The notes beneath the pieces are model-generated. The model saw nothing but the letters and a program-made list of their open reading frames with translations. It had not been told where the DNA came from and did no database searches. A program made the position numbers and the translations under genes. Below, piece after piece: positions 16,912 to 25,870 of a stretch of 64,000 bases of DNA. Source of the stretch: Micromonospora okii (GTDB lineage Bacteria > Actinomycetota > Actinomycetes > Mycobacteriales > Micromonosporaceae); contig NZ_BBZF01000022.1 in the NCBI RefSeq assembly GCF_020884795.1, positions 1 through 64,000 on the forward strand, written 5' to 3'. The first letter of the stretch is position 1; each line of letters opens with the position of its first letter.

Positions 16912-19629
16912 TCAGCCGGTCGGGGCGACGCCCACGTTCAGCTCGGCGACCGACGTCCAGTTCTTTCCGTTGACCTCACCGAGGGCGCGCAGCCGGACGT
17001 ACCGGGCGGTGGTGGGCGGGATCGTCACCGTCTGCTCGGCGGCCGAGTTGGGGAACGTCCCGCTCGCCACCGGGCTGCCCCAGGTCGCGCCGTCGCTGGA
17101 CAGGTACACCTCGTACCCGGTGATCCGGCCGTCGGCGCTGTCCTGCCGGGGCAGGTAGTACAGCCGGTTCACCCGGTGCGAGGCGTTCAGGTCGAGGTCG
17201 ATCCAGTGCGGGTGGGGCAGGCTGGACAGCCGGTACCGGCTGTGCCAGAAGGTGGCGGGGTCGCCGTCGAGCACGTTCGTCGCCCGGCCGTTGGTCAGCA
17301 CCGTCTCCTGGCTGTCCACGTCGGCCACGTCGAGCTGCGACTGCGGCAGCCGGGTGCTGGCGGTGCGCTCGGCGTACCGGGCGGTGTAGGTGGCCGGGGT
17401 GGCCGGCGCGGTGATCGAGTGCGACTGCCCGCCCCCGTCGGACCAGGACGAGAAGTCGTAGGTGCGCCCCCCGACGGTCTGCGGGGTCACCGCGCTGACC
17501 GTGTTCGTGGAGCCCTGGATGACCCTGCGGGTGAACGGCGTGGCCTGGGCCGTGGAACCGAAGACCAACTCCAGGCCGGACGGGGTGGTGTCGAAGGTCA
17601 GGTCGACGGTCTTCGGCTCCAGCCGCACGCTGGTCGAGTGGCTCAGGCTCCCGCTGTCGGTGGCGGTCAGCACCAGCTCCAGGTACGACGGGTACTCGTG
17701 GTCCGGGCCGGCGATCGTGCCGCCTGCGACCCCGTCCCAGTCCCGCAGCGGGTGGGCGTGGCAGTTGCCCGGCGCGGAGCAGTGGTGCAGCAGCATCCGC
17801 CAGCGCAGCGCGGACGCCGGCAGGGTGCCCTGTTCCGGGTCGGTGGCGCGCCCGCCGAAGCTGATGGGGGTGTTCACCGCCCAGGTGAAGCTCGACCCCG
17901 GGGTGTCGATGACGGCGGTCGGCGCCCGGTTGCCGGACTGGATCGCCACGGTCGCGGTGCCGCTCGCCCCGAGGGTGTCGACGACCCGCAGCCGCGCCGT
18001 GTACGGCCCGCCCGCCGGGTAGGTGTGCGAGACGGTGGCGGCGGTGGAGTCGACCACGCCGTCGTTGGTGAAGTCCCACTCGTAGCGCAGCAGGCCCGCG
18101 TCGGCCGGGTCCGGGTCCGACGACCCGGTGGCGCTGAAGTTCACGGTCAGCGGCGCCGGCCCGGAGGTGGGGGAGGCGGTGATCGACGCTACGGGCGGCT
18201 GGTTGCCGGGGAAGTACCGGACCCGGCGCAGCGCCCCGCCGCCGATGTCGACGTAGTACAGGTCCCCGCCCGGGCCGACGGCCAGGTCGACCGGGTTGGA
18301 CGCGGCGGCGGCGAAGGTCTGCCGGTTGCCCGCCACCGGCTGACCCCCGGGCGCGGCGGGCAGCATGGCCCAGATGCAGTCCCGGGAGTAGTCGGAGAAG
18401 AACAGCGCCCCCTGGTACGCCGCCGGGTAGCTGCCGCCGGAGGCGGGGTAGAAGGCCAGGCCGCCGACGGACGAGCCGCCGGTCGGGCAGGACTCGCCGG
18501 GCACCACCGAGGCGGCGTGGTCGTAGGCGTAGAAGGGGGCCGTCTGCCCGGGGCCGGCGTAGAGGTTCTCGCAGATGTCGAGGTTCGCGCCGTCGTACCC
18601 GCTCTGCCGGCCGTTGCCCTCGTAGCAGGGCCAGCCGAAGTTCGCGACCCCGGCGGTCGGGTCGGCGATCCGGTTCAGCTCCTCCCACTTCGTCCAGCCG
18701 ACGTCGCCGACCCACACCTCGTTGGTGCCCGGGCGGATGGTCATCCGGTACGGGTTGCGCAGCCCGTGGGCCACGATCCGCCGCGCGTTGGCGTCGGCGC
18801 TGCCCGCCAGGGGGTTGCCCGGCGCGGCCTGGCCGGTGGCCGGATCGAGCCGCAGCACCGCGCCGTCGAGGCTGGTCGGGTCGGCGGTGGTGCGCAGGTC
18901 CTGGGCGCGCAGCGCGCCGCCCTCGGCCGTGGGCGGGGTCATCGCCCCACCGGGCGGGTCGGCGCACGGGTTGGGCGGGGTGCCGCGCTGGCCGTAGTCG
19001 ACGACGTCGTAGCTGGCGCCGTCGCCGCCGGAGACGTAGAGCATCCCGTCGGCGCCGAACCGGAGGTCGCCGACCGAGTGGCTGGCGAACTGCTGGCACC
19101 AGTCCTGGAGCAACACCTGCTCGCCGCCGGTCATCACGTTCCCGGCGGCGGTGAGCCGGGACAGCCGGCCCGTGACGACGCACTGCCCGGAGTTGCTGCC
19201 GCCCACGGCGGCGCAGTTGTCGTTCCAGTAGGGCGCGGTCCGCCCGGGCGGGGCGTCGTAGGAGTAGAGCACGTAGACGTACGGCTGGGTCGGGAACTGC
19301 GGGTGCAGGGCGAGGCCGAGCAGCCCCCGGTCGTGCTGGTTGTGCACGTTCGCGGAGAGGTCCGCGAAGAGGGTCGGGGTGGTGTCGGCGAGGTTGTCGA
19401 ACACCTTGATCCGGCCGCCCTTCTCGGCCACGAACACCCGCCCGTCCCTGGCGAACTCGACGTTCGTCGGAAGGTCGAGGCCGGTGAGGACGACCTGCTC
19501 CTGGAAGCCGGTCGGCAGCGTCACCGCGCTCGCCGGCGTGGCCGTGGCGACCGGCGTGGCCAGCGCCGCGACCAGGGCGGCGACCAGGCCGATCCGGGCC
19601 AGCCGGGGCCGTGGAGTCCTTCGTGGCAT
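16912..19629 (-). CDS. secreted PQQ-dependent sugar dehydrogenase-like protein with PKD and discoidin domains
   Basis: A 905-residue precursor. The signal peptide covers about residues 1-36 (TPASA before VTLPTGFQEQ). A glucose/sorbosone dehydrogenase beta-propeller follows (about 40-480, with GLDLPTNVEFARDGRVFVAE, HNQHDRGLLGLALHPQFP, RNPYRMTIRPGTNEVWVGDV). Next is a PKD domain (about 485-570, RYEWDFTNDGVVDSTAATVSH), a linker region, and a C-terminal F5/8-type C (discoidin) domain (about 770-905, FWHSRYRLSSLPHPHWIDLDL). It is likely an extracellular, carbohydrate-associated oxidoreductase. The ATG at 19629 has GGGGGA seven bases upstream. Substrate and cofactor use are not provable here. Confidence 0.88.
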   Translation of the reverse strand: MPRRTPRPRLARIGLVAALVAALATPVATATPASAVTLPTGFQEQVVLTGLDLPTNVEFARDGRVFVAEKGGRIKVFDNLADTTPTLFADLSANVHNQHDRGLLGLALHPQFPTQPYVYVLYSYDAPPGRTAPYWNDNCAAVGGSNSGQCVVTGRLSRLTAAGNVMTGGEQVLLQDWCQQFASHSVGDLRFGADGMLYVSGGDGASYDVVDYGQRGTPPNPCADPPGGAMTPPTAEGGALRAQDLRTTADPTSLDGAVLRLDPATGQAAPGNPLAGSADANARRIVAHGLRNPYRMTIRPGTNEVWVGDVGWTKWEELNRIADPTAGVANFGWPCYEGNGRQSGYDGANLDICENLYAGPGQTAPFYAYDHAASVVPGESCPTGGSSVGGLAFYPASGGSYPAAYQGALFFSDYSRDCIWAMLPAAPGGQPVAGNRQTFAAAASNPVDLAVGPGGDLYYVDIGGGALRRVRYFPGNQPPVASITASPTSGPAPLTVNFSATGSSDPDPADAGLLRYEWDFTNDGVVDSTAATVSHTYPAGGPYTARLRVVDTLGASGTATVAIQSGNRAPTAVIDTPGSSFTWAVNTPISFGGRATDPEQGTLPASALRWRMLLHHCSAPGNCHAHPLRDWDGVAGGTIAGPDHEYPSYLELVLTATDSGSLSHSTSVRLEPKTVDLTFDTTPSGLELVFGSTAQATPFTRRVIQGSTNTVSAVTPQTVGGRTYDFSSWSDGGGQSHSITAPATPATYTARYAERTASTRLPQSQLDVADVDSQETVLTNGRATNVLDGDPATFWHSRYRLSSLPHPHWIDLDLNASHRVNRLYYLPRQDSADGRITGYEVYLSSDGATWGSPVASGTFPNSAAEQTVTIPPTTARYVRLRALGEVNGKNWTSVAELNVGVAPTG

Positions 19630-19784
19630 ACTTCCGTCCCCCTCTGGTGCGGCCGACAGTCCACAGTGGTTGGTGACGCTAGGGGCGCGGTCGGGGCGGG
19701 GACACCCGGGGCCGCCGGGAATGAGCATGTCGTGACTACGGTCCTACCGCCCGTGATCGGCACAAAGTCCCCCGGACCCGAAAC

Positions 19785-19828
19785 GAGGGGTCCCTTCCTA
19801 TCGCGTACGCGATAGGAAGGGACCCCTC
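19785..19828. repeat. 44-bp perfect palindrome, probable terminator of the M28 gene
   Basis: Two 20-base arms (GAGGGGTCCCTTCCTATCGC and its complement) flank a self-complementary GTAC, so all 44 bases form one uninterrupted dyad. It starts ten bases past the M28 peptidase stop and is 156 bases upstream of the next gene on the same strand, which suits a terminator. Near-identical GGGTCCCTTCCT-type palindromes are, from memory, dispersed in Micromonosporaceae genomes. Confidence 0.75.
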
Positions 19829-19837
19829 CTTTCACCT

Positions 19838-21325
19838 CTACGGGGCGGTGGCCGCCCGGACGGCGGAGACGTCGACGGCCAGCCGCCCGAGCACCCACGC
19901 CACCGCCGGTACGTTCGCGTCGAGGGCGGCCCGGTTGATCGTCTCGATCCGGTCGCAGGTCTGGTGGTAGCAGTGGTCGAACATCTGCCCGGCCTGCCCT
20001 CCGAAGCGGGCCTGCTGCTGGGGCGTCTTGACCGCGAGGTTCCCGCCGTCGAGGCCGCCGGTCGGGATGCCCACGGCCTCGAACGCCAGGTGGTCGGAGC
20101 CCACGGATCCGGGCGCGGTCCGCTCGTAGGGCAGCCCCCGGCCGTCGAAGTACTCCCCGAAGAGGTTGGCGAGCACGTGCCCGCCGCCGGTCCCGGGGTC
20201 CCAGACGAAGCGGCCGGGGTTGGGCGAGGCGATCAGCTCGCCGTTGAGCACGGCGGCGATGCGCTGCCGCTCCCCGGCGGAGAGGTTCGCGACGTAGTGC
20301 CCCGAGCCGACGTTGATCATCTCCTCCGCGCCCCACCAGACGAACCGGACCTTGTTGGTGACGGCGTGCTGCCGCCCGCCCAGGGCGATGGCCACCTGGA
20401 GGACGGCGGCGGACATCACCGCGTTGTCGTTGATCCCGGGCGTCTCGGGGACGCTGTCGAGGTGCGCGCCGAGCAGCACCACGTTCTCCGGGTCGCCGCC
20501 GGCGGTCTCGGCGATCAGGTTCACCGTGGTCCGGGCGACGGACTGGGCCCGCAGCGTCAGGTGTACGCGGGTACCGTCCCCGCGCGCGGCGCGCACCAGC
20601 TCCTCGCCGTCGCGCTGGGACACCGAGGCGGTCGGGATCGTGAACGCCGCCGGGTCGAAGGCGTGGAACCGGTAGATGTTCTCCGGCGACGGGGTGGCGT
20701 AGTACAGCAGCACCCCGCGCGCACCCGCCCCGGCGGCGACCTGCTGCTGTCGGGCGTAGCCGCAGGCGGCGCGGGCCAGCACCACGACCGCCCCGGCGGC
20801 GGCGACGCCGTCGTAGTCGGCCGGCTCGCAGCCGGTGCGCCCCACGGGTGGCGTCGCCACGGGCGCCTCGATGCCCTCGGCGGGCGTGGTCGGGCCGAAC
20901 CGGGTCGCCAGCACCCGCACGTCCCGGCCGCCGGCCCCGCCGACCCGCAGCCGCTCGACGGAGATGTCGAAGTCGGTGTAGGGGACGGTCTGCTCCACGA
21001 CCTGGTATCCGGCCGCGCGCAGCAGGGTGGTGACGTACCAGGCCGAGCGGGTGAACCCGACGCGGTTGTAGCCCCGGTCGCCGCCGCTGAAGTCGGCGAT
21101 GCCCTGGAACGCCGTCAGGTGGCGGTGGACCTCCGCGCCGGTGACGGCGGCCGCCAGCGTGTCGGCCAGGGATCCGGCGGCGGCGTGCCGCCCCGCCCCC
21201 GCGGCGGACCGGGTGGCCCCGGCGGCTTCGGCCCGGGCGGCCACGCCCGGCGGCACGGCGACGCCGGCCAGCAGCAGTACGCCGACCAGTCCGGCCAGCC
21301 TGTGGAACACGGTCACGCTACGCAC
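19838..21325 (-). CDS. secreted M28 family zinc aminopeptidase
   Basis: A 495-residue precursor with a signal peptide (about 1-30), a PA-like insert (about 170-270) and a C-terminal M28 domain. Zinc ligands are seen in GAHLDSV, GINDNAV, WWGAEEM and DHCYHQTCD. At the remaining ligand position, normally Asp in an NFDM motif, this protein has Glu (VLNGELIASPN). The family removes N-terminal residues from extracellular peptides, which fits the other secreted proteases nearby. The ATG at 21325 is immediately before the hydrophobic signal; upstream sequence is unrelated. A strong palindromic terminator follows. Confidence 0.88.
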   Translation of the reverse strand: MRSVTVFHRLAGLVGVLLLAGVAVPPGVAARAEAAGATRSAAGAGRHAAAGSLADTLAAAVTGAEVHRHLTAFQGIADFSGGDRGYNRVGFTRSAWYVTTLLRAAGYQVVEQTVPYTDFDISVERLRVGGAGGRDVRVLATRFGPTTPAEGIEAPVATPPVGRTGCEPADYDGVAAAGAVVVLARAACGYARQQQVAAGAGARGVLLYYATPSPENIYRFHAFDPAAFTIPTASVSQRDGEELVRAARGDGTRVHLTLRAQSVARTTVNLIAETAGGDPENVVLLGAHLDSVPETPGINDNAVMSAAVLQVAIALGGRQHAVTNKVRFVWWGAEEMINVGSGHYVANLSAGERQRIAAVLNGELIASPNPGRFVWDPGTGGGHVLANLFGEYFDGRGLPYERTAPGSVGSDHLAFEAVGIPTGGLDGGNLAVKTPQQQARFGGQAGQMFDHCYHQTCDRIETINRAALDANVPAVAWVLGRLAVDVSAVRAATAP

Positions 21326-21482
21326 GACACCTCCGGTCGTTGGGGATCGGTCACGTCGGTCGTCCTAAGGAGAACGGCCGGTCGGTGCGGTCGGCCGGCC
21401 TGGGGGAGAGCGGCCGGTCGGTGCCGTCGGCCAGCCCGGGGAGAACGGCCGGCAGGTGCGGTCGGCCGGTCCGGGGGAGTGG

Positions 21483-22673
21483 TCAGCCGGCCCGGTCGGT
21501 GCGGCGCACCGACACGGGGAGGTCGGCCAGGCCCCGCAGGGTGGCCGTGGGCTCGTACGTCGGCGGGCCGGCCGGCGCGAGCCGCAGCCCGGACCGGCGC
21601 AGCGCCCCCAGCACCTCGCGGAGCTGGAGGGTCGCCAGGCCGGCGCCGAGGCAGGCGTGCGCGCCCCGCCCGAAGGCCAGGTGCAGGCCCCGGCGCCGGG
21701 TCAGGAGCACGGCGTCGGGGTCGGGGAAGACCGCCGGGTCGCGGTTCGCCGCCGCGATGAACAGCACCAGCACGTCGCCGCGCCGCACCGCCCGCCCGCC
21801 GACCGTGTGGTCGCGTACGCACACCCGCGCGTCGGCCTGCACCGGACCGTCCAGCCGGACCAGTTCGTCGACCAGCGCGTCGTCGGCGTCCTCCGGACCG
21901 GCCAGCAGCTCCGGCTGCCGGACCAGCCGGGCGAGGACGGCGCCCAGCAGGCGGCTGACGGACTCGTAGCCGGCGTGCAGCACCGCGCGCGTCGAGTTGG
22001 CCAGCACCGCCGCCGGCACGCCCTGGTCGCGCGCCGCCCGCCGGGCCGCCCCGAGGAACCCGCGCTCGTCGGCGTCGGCGAGCCAGCCCGCGACGAGTCG
22101 GCTCAGCTCCGCCCGCGCCTGGTTGCCCGGCTCCGCCCGGTCGGGCTCGATGCCGGCGTCCATGCTCCGCACGATCGCGTTGGACCACTGCTCGAACCGC
22201 GCGCCGTCGGGTGACGGGACGCCGAGGAAGCCGGTGATCGTCCGCAGCGCGACCGGGCGGGCGAACCGGCTCACCAGGTCGACGGGCCCGGGCCGGCCGG
22301 ACAGTTCGGCGAGCTGCCGAGCGGCGATCTCCGCGAACTGTGCCCGTACCGTGCCGGGTGGTTGTTCGTGCAATGCGGAAACGAGCAGGTGACGAATGGC
22401 ACCGTGCTCGGGTGGATCGAGCGACTGCACACTCAACTGCGTGTCCGGTATTTCGATGCCGACCCGTCGGAAGTCGGAGCCGAAGTTGGTCGTGTCGCCG
22501 AGCACCTGTCGGCACTGCGCATGGCTTGTGACGACCCAGGAATCGAGGAAACCGTGCCAGTAGACCGGATCATTCTCCCTCAGCGCCCGGTAGGACGGGT
22601 ACGGGTCGGCGATCACGGCCGGGGCCAGGGGATCGTAGATCGGGTCACGTACGGCAGTGGCCTCGTCCGCCAC
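21483..22673 (-). CDS. cytochrome P450
   Basis: About 396 residues, a soluble bacterial class I P450. The heme-binding signature FGRGAHACLG, the I-helix (LHAGYESVSRLLG, with Glu-Ser in place of the usual Asp/Glu-Thr) and the K-helix ExxR (ELVRL) are present. I prefer the GTG at 22673, which has GGAAGGGG eight bases upstream and gives the normal N-terminus (VRDPIYDPLAPAV). Longer starts up to 22910 are possible but add unlikely sequence. It diverges from the ABC importer operon and could act in the same pathway, but no ferredoxin partner is adjacent. Confidence 0.87.
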   Translation of the reverse strand: MADEATAVRDPIYDPLAPAVIADPYPSYRALRENDPVYWHGFLDSWVVTSHAQCRQVLGDTTNFGSDFRRVGIEIPDTQLSVQSLDPPEHGAIRHLLVSALHEQPPGTVRAQFAEIAARQLAELSGRPGPVDLVSRFARPVALRTITGFLGVPSPDGARFEQWSNAIVRSMDAGIEPDRAEPGNQARAELSRLVAGWLADADERGFLGAARRAARDQGVPAAVLANSTRAVLHAGYESVSRLLGAVLARLVRQPELLAGPEDADDALVDELVRLDGPVQADARVCVRDHTVGGRAVRRGDVLVLFIAAANRDPAVFPDPDAVLLTRRRGLHLAFGRGAHACLGAGLATLQLREVLGALRRSGLRLAPAGPPTYEPTATLRGLADLPVSVRRTDRAG

Positions 22674-23251
22674 GAGGGACGCCCCTTCCGAGGTGATGGC
22701 CTGTTGACAGGCGCGTGGCACCGCGGCCATCCGGACGCGCCGAATGGCCGCGGCGACGCGACGGATCAGTGGAGGTAACGCATTTTTGGGCCCCCTTCCG
22801 CTCGACGTCGAATCGCCCGGACGAATCCGGCGGCGATTCGGCGATGGCCCGTAACACGGGCAGGACAGGCCAGGTTCGTCGCATCCTCCGAAACGGCGGC
22901 CAGGCCGCAATTATGTTCAGAGGTTCGGCGCCCCCGTGCCGTTCGCCAACTTGCCACAGGGCTTTGTCGGTGTCAACGCCGGCGGCCGGCAATCGCCGTG
23001 ATCCTCATATGGTGAACCTTCTACGGAGGGCATGTCACATTGTTGCAAGTAATTGTTTCAAAAGGCTTGGTGGTAAGGGGTGGTCGCCGGGGTCACCCGG
23101 GACTCGGGGCGGCGGCGCGCGGGCCTCGGCGGCGGTGCCCGATCCATTCGGTTCGATGGTGGCCGCCGGGCGGGGTGGCGGCGGCCGGATCGGGGTCTTG
23201 ACGGGCCGGGAGGTTTGACATTTGATAAATCCCGCCAACGCAGGAGGTCCC
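22674..23251. other. 578-bp divergent intergenic region with AT-richer patches
   Basis: The gap between the P450 and the importer operon. It contains locally AT-rich patches (22905-22920 and 23035-23070, including TTGCAAGTAATTGTTTCAAA) that contrast with the flanking DNA, and the promoter at 23198-23226. No frame in it has a supported start and a recognisable product. The length is generous for a simple divergent promoter, so regulator sites are likely here. Confidence 0.5.
23198..23226 (+). promoter_or_regulatory. candidate promoter of the importer/catabolic operon
   Basis: TTGACG (23198-23203) is followed after 17 bases by TTTGAT (23221-23226) in a locally AT-rich stretch. The ATG at 23252 follows with AGGAGG four bases ahead of it, giving a short leader. 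Confidence 0.45.
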
Positions 23252-24250
23252 ATGTCAGGTCGTCACCGTCTCGCCGCAGCCGTCGCCGCGGCGGCTCTCG
23301 CCCTCACCGTCTCCGCCTGCGGTGGCTCGGAGGAGGGCAAATCCTCCGACGCCACCGCCGTCACCTACCTGACCTCCTTCGGGACGTTCGGTCGGGACTC
23401 GTACGCCTACGTCGCCCTGGAGAAGGGCTACTTCGAGGAGGCCGGGCTCAAGGTCACCATCAAGCCGGGCACCGGCACCGTCGACGTCATGAAGCTGATC
23501 GGGTCGGGGCAGGCCGACTACGGCACCGGCGACCTGTCCGGGGTCATCACCACCATGGCCGGCGAGAAGCTCCCGGTGCGCGCGGTGGCCGCCGTCCACC
23601 AGAAGTCCATGGCCGGCATCGCCTCGCTGGGCAAGGCGATCGACTCGCCGGAGAAGCTGGCGGGCGCCAGCATCGCCGACGCCTCCGGCTCCACCAACAT
23701 GATCATTTTCCCGGCGTACGCCAAGGCGGCCGGCATCGACCCGAAGTCGGTGAAGTTCGTCCCGTCCTCGCCGCAGTCGCTGCCGCAGTTGCTCGCCGCC
23801 GGCTCGGTGGACGCGATCGGCCAGTTCGTCGCCGGCAAGCCGCTGCTGGAGAAGGCGGCGGGCGGCAAGACCGTCACCATGCTGCCGTACGCGGACAAGC
23901 TGCCCGACCTGTACGGCAACGGCCTGCTGGTCTCGACCGACAAGCTCAACAGCGACCGCGCGCAGGTGGAGAAGTTCACGGCGGCGCTGATCAAGGGCCT
24001 GGTCTACGCGGTCGAGCACCCCGACGAGGCCGCCCAGTTGCTCAAGAAGCACGACCGGACGGCCGACGAGAAGGTCGCCGCCGCCGAGCTGACCGAGATG
24101 CGCCCGTACGTCCTCGGCGACGGCGCGACGGCCGGCAAGCTCGACCGGGCCCGGATCGAGGCCATGATCACCCTGCTCGCCGGCACCGGCACCCTGAAGT
24201 CGACGCCGAGCGCCGACGACCTCGGCGTCTACGACGTCGTCAAGCCGTGA
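23252..24250 (+). CDS. ABC transporter substrate-binding lipoprotein (NMT1/SsuA-TauA type)
   Basis: A 332-residue lipoprotein. The signal ends in a lipobox (LTVSAC, Cys20), so the mature protein is anchored on the outer face of the membrane. The body shows the NMT1/ThiY-like fold pattern (ALEKGYFEEAGLKVTI, GSGQADYGTGDLSG, VSTDKLNSDRAQVEKF). Such proteins feed alkanesulfonates, nitrate, pyrimidine precursors or small aromatics such as phthalate. AGGAGG precedes the ATG by four bases; a TTG start ten codons earlier is disfavoured. It opens a long operon whose later genes suggest an aromatic or heterocyclic substrate. Confidence 0.9.
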   Translation: MSGRHRLAAAVAAAALALTVSACGGSEEGKSSDATAVTYLTSFGTFGRDSYAYVALEKGYFEEAGLKVTIKPGTGTVDVMKLIGSGQADYGTGDLSGVITTMAGEKLPVRAVAAVHQKSMAGIASLGKAIDSPEKLAGASIADASGSTNMIIFPAYAKAAGIDPKSVKFVPSSPQSLPQLLAAGSVDAIGQFVAGKPLLEKAAGGKTVTMLPYADKLPDLYGNGLLVSTDKLNSDRAQVEKFTAALIKGLVYAVEHPDEAAQLLKKHDRTADEKVAAAELTEMRPYVLGDGATAGKLDRARIEAMITLLAGTGTLKSTPSADDLGVYDVVKP

Positions 24251-24305
24251 CTTCCTCTTCGACGGCGGTGCGCGCGACGCCGCGCGCACCGCGAGGGGTA
24301 AACCC

Positions 24306-25073
24306 ATGATCGGAATTAGCAACGTTTCGCAGATCTACCGCACCCGCGGCGGTGACGTGGAGGCCCTGCGCGAGGTGTCGCTCGACGTCGTCGACGGCGA
24401 GTTCGTGGCGATCGTCGGGCGCTCGGGCTGCGGCAAGTCCAGCCTGCTGCGGCTGGTCGCCGGCCTCCAGACGGCCACCTCCGGCGAGATCACCGTCGCC
24501 GGCACCCCGGTCCGGGGCCCCCGGCGCGACGTCGGCTTCATGTTCCAGCGCCCGGCGCTGCTGCCGTGGCGCTCGGTCCTCGACAACGTGCTGCTGCCCA
24601 CCGAGGTGTTCAGGCTGGACAAGCGCGACTCCCGGGCCCGCGCCCACGAACTGCTCGACCTGGTCGGGCTCAACGGCTTCGACAAGCGCCTGCCGCACGA
24701 GCTCTCCGGCGGCATGCAGCAGCGGGTCTCGCTGTGCCGGGCCCTCATCCAGCAGCCCCGGGTGCTGCTGATGGACGAGCCGTTCTCCGCGCTCGACGCG
24801 CTCACCCGCGCCGACCTCACGGTGGAGCTGCAACGCCTCCAGATGAAGCAGGCCTCCACGGTGCTCTTCGTGACGCACTCCGTCGACGAGGCCGTGCTGC
24901 TCGCCGACCGGGTCGTGGTGCTCAGCCCACGACCGGGCCGGCTCCGCGAGATCGTCCAGATCGACGTCGAACGCCCGCGGTCGCTGGGGCACGACGGCCA
25001 CTCCGCCGAGCTGGGCGAACTCCGCGCCCGCCTGCACGACCTGCTCATGACCCCCGAGGAGGTGACGCGGTGA
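24306..25073 (+). CDS. ABC transporter ATP-binding protein (SsuB/TauB type)
   Basis: A 255-residue ATPase with Walker A (GRSGCGKSS), Q-loop (FMFQRPALLPW), signature LSGGMQQRVSL, Walker B with DEPFSALDAL, and switch His (FVTHSVDEAV). The order and the LLPWRSV segment are characteristic of the nitrate/sulfonate/taurine subfamily, consistent with the adjacent binding protein and permease. GAGGGG lies seven bases before the ATG, and its stop overlaps the permease start. Confidence 0.93.
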   Translation: MIGISNVSQIYRTRGGDVEALREVSLDVVDGEFVAIVGRSGCGKSSLLRLVAGLQTATSGEITVAGTPVRGPRRDVGFMFQRPALLPWRSVLDNVLLPTEVFRLDKRDSRARAHELLDLVGLNGFDKRLPHELSGGMQQRVSLCRALIQQPRVLLMDEPFSALDALTRADLTVELQRLQMKQASTVLFVTHSVDEAVLLADRVVVLSPRPGRLREIVQIDVERPRSLGHDGHSAELGELRARLHDLLMTPEEVTR

Positions 25074-25870
25074 CCGTCGCCGAGACCCCCCGGGCCCGCC
25101 GCGCCGGGCCGCGCCCGGACGCCCGCTGGACCCAGCACCTGCCGCCCGTGCTCGGCGTCGTGGCCGCCGTCGCCCTGTGGTGGGCGATCACCGTCGTCTT
25201 CGACGTGGAGAGCTTCATCCTGCCGTCCCCGATCGAGGTGGGGCGGGCCATGACGGAGCAGTCCGGCTACCTGTGGGACAACACCCTGGTCACCCTCGCC
25301 GAGACGCTGCTCGGCTTCGGCCTGGCCATCGCGGTCGGGGTGCCGCTGGCGCTGATCGTCACCGCCTCCCGGATGCTGGAGCGGACCGTCTACCCGCTGC
25401 TGCTGATGCTCAACGCCGTACCGAAGGTGGCCGTCGCGCCGCTGCTGGTGGTGTGGATGGGCTTCGGCCAGTTCCCCAAGGTCTTCCTGGTCTTCCTGGT
25501 CTGCTTCTTCCCGATCGTCATCTCCACCGCCGCCGGGCTCAGCTCCACCCCGGCCGACCTGGTGGAGCTGGGCCGGTCGCTGCGGACGAACTGGTGGCAG
25601 ACGTTCCGCATGATCCGGATGCCGGCCGCCGTCCCGCAGCTCTTCGTCGGGCTCAAGCTCGCCATCACCCTCGCCGTCATCGGCGCGGTGATCGCCGAGT
25701 TCGTCGGCGCCACCGAGGGGCTGGGCTACGCGATCGTCGCCTCCGGCGCGAGCGCCGACACCGCGCTGGCCTTCGGCGCGATGATCCTGCTCGGCGTCAT
25801 GAGCGTCGTGCTGTTCTACCTGCTCGAGGCGATCGAGCGGTTCTTCGTGCCGTGGGCGGACCGGTCGTGA
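25070..25870 (+). CDS. ABC transporter permease (SsuC/TauC type)
   Basis: A 266-residue inner-membrane protein with about six hydrophobic segments and the BPD_transp_1 EAA-like loop (AEFVGATEGLGYAIV). The GTG start overlaps the ATPase stop (GTGA) and follows GAGGAGG, so it is coupled to that gene. Its own stop overlaps the next dehydrogenase start. It completes a canonical three-gene importer. Confidence 0.92.
   Translation: MTVAETPRARRAGPRPDARWTQHLPPVLGVVAAVALWWAITVVFDVESFILPSPIEVGRAMTEQSGYLWDNTLVTLAETLLGFGLAIAVGVPLALIVTASRMLERTVYPLLLMLNAVPKVAVAPLLVVWMGFGQFPKVFLVFLVCFFPIVISTAAGLSSTPADLVELGRSLRTNWWQTFRMIRMPAAVPQLFVGLKLAITLAVIGAVIAEFVGATEGLGYAIVASGASADTALAFGAMILLGVMSVVLFYLLEAIERFFVPWADRS

Noticed and set aside
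22990..23218. A frame starting MVNLLRRACHIVASNCF upstream of the importer operon.
   Set aside because: No supported start signal, low-complexity Gly-rich end, and it overlaps the operon promoter.
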